From assembly GCF_002327085.1 (NCBI RefSeq), contig NZ_CP023429.1, forward strand, positions 806,001-870,000: a stretch of 64,000 bases of DNA, written 5' to 3'. This document shows positions 9,633-19,581 of the stretch, in pieces; positions within the stretch are counted from its first letter, which is position 1; every line of letters starts with the position of its first letter. The notes beneath the pieces were generated by a model that saw only the letters and a program-made list of their open reading frames with translations, did no database searches and was not told the origin of the DNA. This stretch comes from Neisseria weixii. Lineage in GTDB: Bacteria; Pseudomonadota; Gammaproteobacteria; Burkholderiales; Neisseriaceae. The translations under genes were made by a program, and so were the position numbers.

Positions 9633-12600
9633 ATGATTACCACGAAATTGAAACCGATGAATTATATTTTGGGTTTGGATATTGGCATTGCCTCGGTTGG
9701 TTGGGCTGTGATTGAGATTGATGAGCAGGAAATGCCAAAACGCTTAATTGATGTCGGTGTTCGGGTATTTGAAAAGGCCGAAACCGCCAAAGAGGGTGAA
9801 TCTTTGAATAAGGTTCGTCGAGAAGCGCGAAGCCAGCGGCGCATTATCCGTCGTCGTGCGCATCGTTTGTTGCGTGCGCGCCGTTTATTAAAGCGGGAAG
9901 GTGTTTTATCGTCAGCAGATTTTGATGAAAAAGGTTTGGTGAATGATTTGCCGAATATGCCTTGGCAATTGCGTGTTGCTGCGCTTGACCGAAAACTAAT
10001 GCCTAAAGAATGGGCGGCAGTATTGTTGCATATAGTAAAACACCGTGGCTATTTATCGCAGCGAAAAAATGAAGAGCAAAGTGCCGATAAAGAGTTGGGT
10101 GCATTGCTTTCTGGGGTTAAGGCCAATCATGAGGCATTGAAAGATGAACAATTCCGTACCCCTGCTGAATTGGCGGTGAAAAAATTTGAGCAGGAAGCAG
10201 GTCATATCCGCAATCAACGCGGTGATTATTCTCATACTTTTAACCGCAAAGATTTGCTTGCCGAATTGGATTTATTGTTTGAAAAGCAAACAGAATACGG
10301 TAATCCTCATGTTTCAGACGGACTTAAAAAAGCAGTTAAAGATTTGTTGATGGTTCAACGCCCAGCACTTTCCGGTAATGCGGTGCAGGAAATGTTGGGG
10401 CATTGTACGTTTGAAACTGCTGAATATAAGGCGGCCAAAAATACCTACACCGCCGAGCGTTTTGTTTGGTTGACTAAGCTGAATAATCTGCGGATTTTGG
10501 AAGAGGGTACAGAGCGGGCATTAACGGATAGCGAACGCAGCCAACTGATTGACTTAGCTTATCAAAAATCCAAGCTGACTTATGCACAAGTGCGTAAGGA
10601 ATTGGAGCTGAATGAAACTGCTCATTTCAAGGGTTTGCGCTATGGTGCAGACAATGCTGAAAATGGCACTTTGATGGAAATGAAAGCTTATCATGCCATT
10701 AGCCGGGCCTTAGAAAAAGAAGGTTTGAAAGATAAGAAATTGCCCTTGGCTTATAGCCCTGAATTGCAAGACGAAATTGGAACGGCGTTTTCATTATATA
10801 AAACCGATGATGATATTCGAGGCCGTCTGAACGGCTTATTGCCGGAAGCGGAATTAAATGCGCTGCTTCTTCATTTGAATTTTGAGAAATTTATTCAAAT
10901 TTCGCTTAAAGCGTTACGTAAGATTCTGCCATTGATGGAACAGGGCTGCGTTATGATGAGGCTTGCCAGTCGGTTTACGGCGACCATTATGGGCAAAAAG
11001 AAAAGCGTGAAGAAATTTATTTGCCGCCGATTCCGGCCGACCAAATCCTAAATCCGGTAGTGTTGCGCGCTTTGTCTCAAGCACGAAAAATCATTAATGC
11101 CGTGGTGCGTCGATATGGATCGCCGATGCGGATTCATATCGAGACGGCGCGTGAAGTGGGCAAATCTTATAAAGACCGCAAAGATATTGAAAAACGCCAA
11201 GAAGAAAACCGCCGTGATAGAGAAAGAGCGGTGGCGAAGTTTAAAGAATATTTCCCTCATTTTGTCGGCGAGCCTAAAGCCAAAGATATTTTGAAAATGC
11301 GCTTGTATGAGCAGCAGCATGGGCAATGCTTGTATTCAGGCAAAGAAATTGATTTAGGCCGTCTGAATGGAAAAGGCTATGTTGAGATTGACCATGCTTT
11401 GCCATTTTCACGAACATGGGACGACAGCTTTAATAATAAAGTGCTGGTATTGGGCAGTGAGAACCAAAACAAAGGCAATCAAACGCCATATGAATATTTT
11501 AATGGTAAAGAAAATAGCCGTGAATGGCGGGAGTTTGTTGCGCGTGTACAAACCTGCCGTTTTCCATACAGTAAAAAACAAAGAATTTTGCTGCAAAAAA
11601 TTGATGAAGAAGGCTTCAAAGAGCGCAATCTTAATGATACCCGCTATGTGAGCCGATTCCTGTGTCAATTTGTGGCCGATAATATGATGTTGAAAGGTAA
11701 AGGTAAGCGTCGCGTGTTTGCTTCTAATGGCCAAATCACCAATCTTCTACGCGGCTTCTGGGGCTTGCATAAAGTACGTTCTAATAATGACCGCCATCAT
11801 GCCGTGGATGCCATTGTGGTGGCTTGTTCAACGGTTGCCATGCAGCAGAAAATCACCAATTACGTGCGTTATCGTGAGATGAATACATTTGATGGTGAAA
11901 TGCTTGATAAAACAACCGGTGAAGTCACACGATTAAGCTTCCCACAGCCTTGGGATTTCTTCCGCCAAGAAGTAATGATTCGTGTATTTGGCCGTCCGGA
12001 AGGCGACCCTCAATTTGAGATAGCCGATACGTCAGAGGCGCTAAAAGCTTTGTTGGCAGATAAATTATCATCACGGCCTGAGGCAGTACATGAATATGTT
12101 ACACCGCTGTTTGTTTCTCGTGCACCAAACAGGAAGATGAGCGGACAGGGACACTTAGAAACCATTAAATCACCTAAACGTTTAGCTGAAGGTATCAGTG
12201 TCTTACGTGTACCTTTAACGCAATTAAAACTTTCGGATTTAGAGAAAATGGTCAATCGTGACCGCGAGCCTAAATTATACGACTCTCTGAAAGTGCGTTT
12301 GGAAAACTACGGAAATGACCCTGTGAAAGCCTTTGCAGAGCCATTTTACAAGTTGGATAAACATGGTCTTCCTACCCAGCAAGTTAAGGCTGTGCGTGTC
12401 GAGCAAGTCCAAAAATCAGGGGTGCTTGTACGAGAAGAAAACGGCGTGGCCGATAATGCCACAATGGTCAGAGTAGATGTATTTGAAAAAGATAATAAAT
12501 ATTTCTTAGTGCCTATTTATAGCTGGCAGGTTGCTAAGGGGATTTTGCCGGATAGGGCGATTGTGGCTTTAAAAGATGAGTCAGAGTGGGTTATTGTGGA

Positions 12601-12874
12601 TAATTCGTTTGACTTTAAGTTCTGTTTATATTCGAATGATTTGATTAAGTTAAAAACTAAGAAAGATGAATTCTTTGGATATTTTGTTAGTCTGAATAGA
12701 GCGAACGGTGCTATTGACATTAAAATACATGATATGGATATAAGTAAAGGGAAAAATGGTATTTTCCAAAGTGTTGGTGTAAAAACTGCTCTTTCGTTCC
12801 AAAAGTTTCAAATAGATGAACTTGGCAAAGACATTACCCCATGTCGTCCTAAAAAACGTCCACTGGTTCGTTAA
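9633..12874 (+). pseudogene. cas9: Type II-C Cas9 nuclease, one frameshift in this sequence
   Basis: Two frames join into a 1080-residue Cas9 collinear with NmeCas9 (1082). From the ATG at 9633, the RuvC Asp falls at residue 16 ([12 protein letters not shown]). The Arg-rich bridge helix [18 protein letters not shown] follows. Near 10947 one base is missing after MEQG; the next frame continues [15 protein letters not shown]. RuvC-II Glu504 (HIETAREVG), the HNH His in [13 protein letters not shown] and the Ruv[13 protein letters not shown] are all present. Cas9 cuts DNA matching a crRNA, guided by the crRNA-tracrRNA duplex. Since one base restores a full-length protein, the break is probably a sequence error. 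Two perfect uptake sequences lie inside (10822 and 11358). Residues contacting the PAM differ from NmeCas9 (see findings). Confidence 0.93.
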
Positions 12875-12881
12875 TTTATCT

Positions 12882-12908
12882 CCCTGTTTCAGGCTGTCTG
12901 AAACAGGG
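12882..12908 (+). terminator. Terminator after cas9
   Basis: CCCTGTTTCAG pairs with CTGAAACAGGG around a 5-base loop, followed by ATTTTT. It includes a mutated uptake sequence (GCTGTCTGAA). cas1-cas2 may therefore need their own promoter or read-through. Confidence 0.75.
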
Positions 12909-12948
12909 ATTTTTCGTCTTTAATGATAAATGATAATTTTAGGACATT

Positions 12949-13866
12949 ATGATGACTTGGAGAAGCGTACTCATTCAAAACAGCAGCAAGTTATCTTTGC
13001 TGCGTAAACAACTCAATATCCAGCAAGAAGGAGAAAGTTATACCGTTCCTTTAGAAGATATTGCGGTCATCGTAGTGGAAAATCATGGAACATTGATCAC
13101 GGCGCCGCTACTATCGGCCTTAGCAGAAAATGGCGTAACTTTGCTGACCTGTGATGAACAATTTTTGCCTTGCGGACAGTGGTTGCCGTTTTCACAATAT
13201 CACCGCCAACTCAAAACCTTGAAGCTGCAAATATATGCGGGCGAACCGATTAAAAAGCAGCTTTGGCAAAAAATTGTGAAACAAAAAATTTTGAATCAGG
13301 CTTTTTGTGTAGATGAAACCGGTAATGATATTGCCGCTAAACGCTTGCGTATATTGGCTTCTGAAGTGAAATCAGGCGACAACGGCAATCAAGAGGCACA
13401 AGCTGCAGCATTGTATTTTCAGGTTTTGTTTGGCGAAAGATTTACCCGCACAGAAGACAATGAAATCAACGCACATTTAAATTATGCTTACGCCGTATTG
13501 CGTGCAGCGGTGGCGCGCAGCCTAGTGTTATATGGGTGGTTGCCTGCATTGGGTTTGTTTCATAAAAGTGAGCTAAATCCTTTTAATTTAGCTGATGATT
13601 TTATCGAACCGCTTCGCCCATTGGCTGATTTAATGGTGATTCAATTAAAAGAGAGAGGCCGTCTGAGAGAACAATTAAACACAATGGCAAAACAACAGCT
13701 TATCAGCGTGTTACACCATCAAATGATGATTGAGCAGCAAAGTTTCAGCACATTGGCAGCCATTGATAAAATGATTTCATCGTTTCAGACGGCCTTGAGT
13801 CAAAAAAATGCTCGTTTTTTGAAATTACCCGAGTTACAAACATTAAAGGCATATCAATATGAGTGA
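12949..13866 (+). CDS. cas1: CRISPR integrase Cas1 (type II-C)
   Basis: At 305 residues this is close to meningococcal Cas1 ([21 protein letters not shown], then [26 protein letters not shown]). Metal-binding residues sit in [22 protein letters not shown] (acidic and Asn residues), in the His of [19 protein letters not shown] and in the Asp residues that follow. Cas1 and Cas2 insert new spacers at the array. Two ATGs are adjacent (12949 and 12952). A perfect uptake sequence in inverse orientation lies at 13784-13793. The 3' end overlaps cas2 by eight bases. Confidence 0.95.
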   Translation: MMTWRSVLIQNSSKLSLLRKQLNIQQEGESYTVPLEDIAVIVVENHGTLITAPLLSALAENGVTLLTCDEQFLPCGQWLPFSQYHRQLKTLKLQIYAGEPIKKQLWQKIVKQKILNQAFCVDETGNDIAAKRLRILASEVKSGDNGNQEAQAAALYFQVLFGERFTRTEDNEINAHLNYAYAVLRAAVARSLVLYGWLPALGLFHKSELNPFNLADDFIEPLRPLADLMVIQLKERGRLREQLNTMAKQQLISVLHHQMMIEQQSFSTLAAIDKMISSFQTALSQKNARFLKLPELQTLKAYQYE

Positions 13867-14185
13867 GGCGAAATTTATGAGAATTATCGTTTTTTTTGAT
13901 TTGCCGGTGACGACGGCAGCCAAGCGAAAAGTGGCCAACCAATTCCGACATTTTTTGCTCAAAGATGGTTACCAAATGCTGCAATTATCCGTTTACAGCA
14001 GAATTGTAAAAGGTAGGGATTCGTTGCAAAAACACCACAATAGGCTGTGTGCCAATTTGCCTGAAGAAGGTTCTGTACGCTGTTTGGAAGTAACAGAAAA
14101 GCAATTTGCCAGTATGAAATTGCTTTTAGGAGAGCTAAAAGTACAAGAAAAAAAGGTTAATGCAGACCAATTATTGTTGTTTTAA
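13859..14185 (+). CDS. cas2: CRISPR adaptation protein Cas2
   Basis: Residues 7-16 ([10 protein letters not shown]) are the first beta strand and the conserved Asp of Cas2's ferredoxin fold; [18 protein letters not shown] and the C-terminal [11 protein letters not shown] follow meningococcal Cas2 closely. It has 108 residues from the ATG at 13859, which overlaps cas1; an alternative ATG is at 13877. It forms the Cas1-Cas2 complex that captures spacers. No csn2 or cas4 follows, which makes the system type II-C. Confidence 0.94.
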   Translation: MSEAKFMRIIVFFDLPVTTAAKRKVANQFRHFLLKDGYQMLQLSVYSRIVKGRDSLQKHHNRLCANLPEEGSVRCLEVTEKQFASMKLLLGELKVQEKKVNADQLLLF

Positions 14186-14207
14186 GAAGGTTTTAAGTTA
14201 GAAAAAT

Positions 14208-14244
14208 CAAGCGGAAAACCTTATTGAATAAGTCTTTCCGCTTG
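14208..14244. terminator. Long hairpin between cas2 and the CRISPR array
   Basis: CAAGCGGAAA and TTTCCGCTTG form a perfect outer 10-bp stem, extended inward by CTTA/TAAG with two mismatches and a TTGAA loop. On the minus strand it is followed by ATTTTT, so it probably ends the array transcript, which runs toward cas2, and may also end the cas operon. Confidence 0.65.
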
Positions 14245-14248
14245 GTTT

Positions 14249-15130
14249 ATTGTAGCACTGCGAAATGAGAAAGGGAGCTACAACCCTTACGCTGCAACAA
14301 GCCACACCCTGATTATTGTAGCACTGCGAAATGAGAAAGGGAGCTACAACGAAAAAAAGTTGGGCTGCGCGGTTGCGAAATTGTAGCACTGCGAAATGAG
14401 AAAGGGAGCTACAACCTTTGAAATTTATCAATAAAGGTTAAAAAAATTGTAGCACTGCGAAATGAGAAAGGGAGCTACAACTAGTTATGCTGATGTAAGA
14501 AAATATCCAATATTGTAGCACTGCGAAATGAGAAAGGGAGCTACAACGCCTCATCATCTTTGTATTTCCAGCTTTGAATTGTAGCACTGCGAAATGAGAA
14601 AGGGAGCTACAACAAAAGTGTTCGCTACGCTCCGACAGGCGATATTGTAGCACTGCGAAATGAGAAAGGGAGCTACAACGCCGCGCGCAAGCTGGCGACG
14701 TATGTGGGTATTGTAGCACTGCGAAATGAGAAAGGGAGCTACAACAGTTCGCACGAAGAACCCCGAAAAATACAAATTGTAGCACTGCGAAATGAGAAAG
14801 GGAGCTACAACTTACCGATTTGGAACGGCAATCAGGTATCTATTGTAGCACTGCGAAATGAGAAAGGGAGCTACAACAGGCTTTCTGAAGAATTGTTTAA
14901 ACCGATTATTGTAGCACTGCGAAATGAGAAAGGGAGCTACAACTTCCTTGTTTGTGCTAAACTTCATTTAATTATTGTAGCACTGCGAAATGAGAAAGGG
15001 AGCTACAACTGATCTTGGAAGGATATTTTGCGCGAAGCCATTGTAGCACTGCGAAATGAGAAAGGGAGCTACAACAACCTTCTAATTGTCTCGTTTTGTG
15101 TATCTATTGTAGCACTGCGAAATGAGAAAG
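14249..15130 (-). CRISPR. Type II-C CRISPR array: 13 full repeats plus one truncated repeat, 13 spacers
   Basis: The 36-base repeat, read on the minus strand, starts GTTGTAGCTCCC and ends CAGTGCTACAAT and is identical to the N. meningitidis repeat. Full copies begin at 14249, 14315, 14380, 14446, 14512, 14578, 14644, 14710, 14776, 14842, 14908, 14974 and 15040. The last, at 15106-15130, keeps only 25 bases. Spacers are 30 bases, except 29 at 14351-14379. The repeat ends in an extended -10 element (TGCTACAAT), so, as shown in meningococci, each repeat can start its own crRNA running leftward toward cas2. No spacer visibly matches this window. Confidence 0.98.
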
Positions 15131-15159
15131 AAATTAAATAACACCAATCAATAATAAAA

Positions 15160-15187
15160 GCCGTCTGAAAAATATTTTTCAGACGGC
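15160..15187. terminator. Uptake-sequence terminator between array and comEC
   Basis: GCCGTCTGAAAAAT pairs with ATTTTTCAGACGGC with TTTTTC following. Confidence 0.75.
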
Positions 15188-15253
15188 TTTTTCTATGCAT
15201 ATCCATTATTTCTAATTTATCATAATAAAAAACTATTACAAGAGAAATAATAT

Positions 15254-17481
15254 ATGTTGCGTTATGTATTGCCGTGTTGGGTATTCGGGGTATTGGTGTC
15301 GTTCCTGCTGCCTGTCATACCGCCGTTGTGGGTTTGGCTTGCGGCGTTTGGGTTGATTTTATTGGCGGCTTGGCGTTGGAAACCGGCGGCGCTGTTGTTG
15401 TGTGTGTTGTTTAGCATGGCTTATGGAATATGGCGTACGGAGTCGGCTTTGGTGCAGCAATGGCCGGTGGCGCGGGTGGAGAATGTGGCGTTGACGGTGG
15501 TGGTGGACGATTTGCCTCGCCGTGATAAGCGGCGGGTGCAGTTTGCGGCCAAGGCTTGGGATAAGGATGGCGGCGAATATCGGCTGGTATTGTCGGATTA
15601 TCAGCTGCGTGATTGGCCGGTGGGCAGCCGCTGGCAGGTGTCGGCGCGGGTGCGGCCGGTGGTTGGTGAAGTAAATTTACGCGGGCTGAACCGTGAGGCG
15701 TGGGCGCTGGCCAATGGTGTGGGTGGTATGGGTTCGCTGGGTAAGGGCAGGGTGTTGCTGAGTGAGTCGGACAGCCTGAATCTGACGCTTTGGCGTGAGC
15801 GCATCAGCCGTAATTGGCAGCAGGCGAATCTTTACGGGCATGGGTTTTCAGACGGCATCGGATTGATGCGGGCATTGGGGATTGGTGAACAATCGGCGTT
15901 GCGGGCGGAATTGTGGCAGGCGTTTAGGCCTTTGGGCTTGACGCATTTGGTGAGTATTTCGGGGCTGCATGTGACGATGGTGGCGGTGTGGTTCGGCTTT
16001 TTGGTGAAACTGTTGCTGCGGATGTTGCCTGTGGTGCCGAAGCGGCCGAGATTGTGGGTGTTGACGGGCGGTGTGCTGGGGCGTTATTGTATGCGGGTTT
16101 GGCGGGGTTTGGTGTGCCGACGCAGCGCAGTGTGTTGATGTTGGCAGCGTTTGCCTATGCGTGGTGGCGCGGCAGCGGTTTATCGCCGTGGGCAGGTTGG
16201 TGCCAGGCTTTGGCGCTGGTGCTGCTGTTTGATCCTTTGGCGGCATTGGGTGTAGGTTTGTGGCTGTCTTTCGGCTTGGTGGCAGCGCTGATTTGGTCGT
16301 CGGCAGGCCGTCTGAACGAGTGCGGATGGTGGTTGGCTGTGCGCGGGCAATGGGCAGCTACGTTGCTATCGGTGGTGTTGCTGGGTTATATGTTTGCATC
16401 GCTGCCGCTGTTGAGTCCACTGGTGAATTTACTGGCGATTCCGTGGTTTTCTTGGGTGTTGACGCCGTTGGCTTTACTAGGTTCGGCTGTGCAGTTTGCG
16501 CCGCTGCAATGGCTGGCGGCGGCTTTGGGGAATACACGCTGCGGTTTTTGGTATGGCTGGCGGCATATTCGCCTGAGTTTGCGGTGGCGGCTGCGCCGTG
16601 GCCGTTGATGGTGTTGGCGGTTTTGGCTGCTTTGGTTTTGTTGCTGCCGCGCGGCACGGCATTGAAACCTTGGGCTTGCTTGGTGTTGGTTGGGTTTGTG
16701 TTTTACCGTTTGCAGCCTTTACCGGAAGGCCGTCTGAAAGTTTGGGTATGGGATGCGGGGCAGGGGCTGTCGGTGTTGATGCAGACGCGCGAACACGTTT
16801 GCTGTTCGATACCGGTACGGCGCATGCGGTGGGTGCGGGTATTGTGCCGAGTTTGAATGCGTTGGGTATCCGGCGGCTGGATAAGCTGGTATTGTCGCAT
16901 CATGATATTGATCACGACGGCGGCTATACGGCAGTCGAGCGTGCGCAACCACCCGAAAAGCTGCTGGCCGGTCAGCCTGAATTTTATCCGCAAGCCGAGT
17001 TTTGCGATGAGTCGCAATGGGTGTGGAATGGTGTGGTCTTCGAGTTTTTAAGGCCGTCTGAAGCGCATTCGGGTAAGGATGACAATGATGAAAGCTGCGT
17101 GCTGCGTGTGGTGGCCGACGGGCAGGCGTTGTTGCTTACCGGCGATATGGGCAGAAGGGCGAAGTCGATTTGGTACAAAAATACGGTAATGCGCTCTACA
17201 GCCAAGTATTGGTTTTGGGGCATCACGGCAGTAATACGGCCAGCGCGGGCTTGTTTTTGAATGCGGTGTCGCCGCAATATGCGGTAGCCTCGAGCGGCTA
17301 TGCCAATAGCTACGACCATCCGACCAAGGCGGTGCAAAATAGGGTGGCGGCACATGGGGCGACATTGTTGCGTACGGATTTATCGGGTGCACTGGTATTC
17401 GAATTGGGCGGTGGCGCGGAAGTCTTCCAAGGCCGTCTGAAAAAGGAAAAGTTTTATTGGCAGAAAAAGCCGTTTGATTGA
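15254..17481 (+). pseudogene. comEC: DNA uptake channel ComEC, four frameshifts in this sequence
   Basis: Four consecutive single-base losses (near 16081, 16530, 16790 and 17151) split one protein of about 743 residues over three frames. Joined, it has N-terminal membrane helices (MLRYVLPCWVFGVLVSFLLPVIPPLW), the competence domain (LGLTHLVSISGLHVTMVAVW), more helices (ALALVLLFDPLAALGVGLWLSFGL), and a metallo-beta-lactamase-like end (VWDAGQGLSVL, LVLSHHDIDHDGG, LLTGDMG, LVLGHHGSNTAS). ComEC carries single-stranded DNA across the inner membrane in natural transformation. Two breaks are in G runs of five now read as four. Because this genome is full of uptake sequences, I think the gene is functional and the breaks are errors. 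Confidence 0.88.
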
Positions 17482-17857
17482 GTGAATGCCATGGAAAAAT
17501 GCGTTCAGACAGTCTGATCGTAAACTTAACAAAAGTATAGTTATCCTTGCTTTGTGTGAATCCTGCTGTGGATAATCAGGTTTGTGGATTGAAATTTAAA
17601 GAAAAAATTGAATTGTTTAAAAAATAGGCAAAGTGATTTTCATGCAAAAAGCGCTGAATCCGTCAAGCTTAAAGTATGATTTCAGACGGCATTTTGTTGC
17701 GAATTGGAGATGGCTTGGGAATAGTCATCACGGGATAAGTTTGGCTGATATCCGTGATTAAAGTGTGTGATGATGTGTGAATCATGTGGATAACTGGTTT
17801 TGTTGTTTGAATTTTAATAAGAAAAAATATTGCTTAAACTTTGGGCAATAATAAATA
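17482..17857. other. AT-rich intergenic region with DnaA-box-like sites
   Basis: No gene is seen. Two perfect DnaA boxes (TTATCCACA on the minus strand) lie at 17568-17576 and 17785-17793, with weaker relatives near 17541 and 17582. Between them are A/T-rich stretches. dnaA, dnaN and rpmH are not next to it, so I do not call it an origin. Confidence 0.5.
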
Positions 17858-17888
17858 GGCCGTCTGAAAGATGTTTTTTCAGACGGCC
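17858..17888. terminator. Uptake-sequence hairpin
   Basis: GGCCGTCTGAAA and TTTCAGACGGCC around a short loop, directly abutting the mobile element at 17889. Confidence 0.65.
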
Positions 17889-18032
17889 GAGACCTTTGCA
17901 AAATCCCCATCTTTGTCACATTTCTTCGTTATGCGCTGCTCGAAAGCTTGCCTGTCTTGATGATATGTCTGCGCTTTCTGTGCTGCTATAACTTTTGAAC
18001 TGTACTCAAATCCGGGGTTTTGCAAAGGTCTC
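17889..18032. mobile_element. Transposase-less element with 15-bp inverted ends (MITE-like)
   Basis: The 144-bp segment begins GAGACCTTTGCAAAA and ends with its exact reverse complement; after a one-base offset the match continues through CCCC. It has no reading frame of note. The same ends flank 32907-33104. I recall these termini from IS1106-type (IS5 family) elements of Neisseria, so this is probably a non-autonomous derivative. No clear target duplication is visible. Confidence 0.7.
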
Positions 18033-18053
18033 AGACTGATGGTTTGATAAATG

Positions 18054-19424
18054 TTAGGGCAATAGCTTACCCGGATTCATAATATCATGCGGATCCAATT
18101 GCGCTTTAATGGCGCGCATTAAGGCGATTTCAGCTGCATCGCGTACATGGGGAATCCAATGGTTTTTGATTTCGCCAATGCCGTGTTCGGCAGCGATGGT
18201 GCCTTGGTGTTTTAAAATATGTTCGTAAACGATGGTGTTGATAATATCTTCGTATTCATACACTTCGTTGCCCATAATATCGGGCAGGAAGGTGTTGTAA
18301 TGAAGGCTGCCGTCGCCCAAATGGCCGAAGCAAACGATTTGGATATCAGCAAAACGTGCTTTTAAGGCAGCGGCGCATTCGGTCACAAAATCAGCCACGT
18401 TCGCAATCGGGGTAGCGATGTCGTGTTTGATGCTGGTGCCTAAATTGCGCTGCGAAGCGGAAATGTTTTCACGCAAGATCCACAATTCTTGACGTTTTTG
18501 CTCGGATTGTGCCAACACGCTGTTTTCATAGCCTTGAGTGTAAAGGTATTCGGCCAATTGTTCGGCCAAATCGGTGTCGGGAATGGAATCGGTCAGTTCC
18601 ATCAAAATATGCCAATCAGCATCGGTCGGTTTGGTTAATTGACTGAATTGAGACGATAAATCTAAGGCAAAGCGGCTGATAAGTTCGAAGCTGGATAAGC
18701 GTTCGGCAAAATGGCTTTGAATTTTGGTGAGCAGACTTACTGCTTCATCAATGCTGGATAAGCCAACCCATGCGGTGGCGGTGGTTTGCGGGCGGGCGAA
18801 GAGCTTTAAGGTGGCGGCCGTAATCACGCCGAGCGTACCTTCGCTGCCGATAAATAAATGGCACAAGTCGTAGCCGGTGGTGTTTTTATGCAAAGGTTGC
18901 AGGTGGGAAACCAATTCGCCGTTGGGTAAAACGATTTCCAAGCCTAATACCAAATCGCGCATGGATCCGTAGCGCAACACATTCAGCCCGCCGGCATTGC
19001 AGGCGATGTTGCCACCGATTTGGCAGGAGCCTTCGCTGGCTAAACTTAAGGGAAAAAAACGGCCGGCATTGGCGGCGGCTTCTTGCGCGTGTTGTAAAAT
19101 CATACCGGCTTCGACGGTCATGCTGTTGTCGGCTAGGTTGATTTCACGCAGCTTGTCGAGCCTAGAAAGGTTGAGCAACACGCCTTGGCGGGCAACTGCC
19201 GCGCCGCATAAGCCGGTATTACCGCCTTGAGGCGTGACGGTGATGTGGTTCTCATGACAAAAGCGCAGGATTTTTTGCACGCTTTCAACGGAATGGGGTT
19301 GTAGAATAATATCCGGGGTAGATGTGAAGCGGCGGCGTTGGTCGATGATAAACGAAGGAGCCGGTTCGAGAATTTCTGAAACGTGAAGAAACGATTGAAA
19401 CGAGGAGAATAGGTGGGAGTGCAT
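18054..19424 (-). CDS. FAD-binding 2-hydroxyacid dehydrogenase/oxidase, GlcD family
   Basis: A flavoenzyme of 456 residues in the vanillyl-alcohol oxidase superfamily. The FAD-binding domain includes VTPQGGNTGLCGAAV (near residue 62) and SEGSCQIGGNIACNAGG (near 129). The C-terminal half has CFGHLGDGSLHYN (metal-binding His residues) and the closing EHGIGEIKNHW ... DPHDIMNPGKLL. Such enzymes oxidise D-lactate, D-2-hydroxyglutarate or glycolate; sequence alone does not settle the substrate. It is monocistronic, and a mobile element lies just downstream of its stop. Confidence 0.85.
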   Translation of the reverse strand: MHSHLFSSFQSFLHVSEILEPAPSFIIDQRRRFTSTPDIILQPHSVESVQKILRFCHENHITVTPQGGNTGLCGAAVARQGVLLNLSRLDKLREINLADNSMTVEAGMILQHAQEAAANAGRFFPLSLASEGSCQIGGNIACNAGGLNVLRYGSMRDLVLGLEIVLPNGELVSHLQPLHKNTTGYDLCHLFIGSEGTLGVITAATLKLFARPQTTATAWVGLSSIDEAVSLLTKIQSHFAERLSSFELISRFALDLSSQFSQLTKPTDADWHILMELTDSIPDTDLAEQLAEYLYTQGYENSVLAQSEQKRQELWILRENISASQRNLGTSIKHDIATPIANVADFVTECAAALKARFADIQIVCFGHLGDGSLHYNTFLPDIMGNEVYEYEDIINTIVYEHILKHQGTIAAEHGIGEIKNHWIPHVRDAAEIALMRAIKAQLDPHDIMNPGKLLP

Positions 19425-19532
19425 GCTGTGCCTGATGAGTGTTTGTTTTGTGAGGAGTCAGGATTATAGCGCAAATCTGCAAATAAACTGGGCACAGGCA
19501 GAAGGTATCAAAGGTCGTCTGAAAAATATAAA

Positions 19533-19561
19533 AGCAGGATACTTTAGAGAAGTATCCTGCT
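19533..19561. terminator. Strong rho-independent terminator
   Basis: AGCAGGATACTT and AAGTATCCTGCT make a perfect 12-bp stem with a 5-base loop and T runs on both sides. It serves the lipoprotein gene ending at 19582. Confidence 0.85.
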
Positions 19562-19581
19562 TTTTATTCTGAAACAGAATA

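Noticed and set aside
9395..9643. Minus-strand frame of 82 codons upstream of cas9
   Set aside because: It covers the tracrRNA and its promoter and has no protein-like features.
9633..12874. Cas9 as a naturally split or programmed-frameshift protein
   Set aside because: No slippery sequence or structure is visible at 10947, and the same kind of one-base loss affects many unrelated genes.
14207..15012. Open frames across the CRISPR array that encode repeated CSSLSHFAVLQ or VALRNEKGSYN units
   Set aside because: They are translations of the 36-base repeat, not proteins.
17482..17857. Chromosome origin at the DnaA boxes
   Set aside because: No dnaA, dnaN, gyrB or rpmH nearby; boxes alone do not prove an origin.
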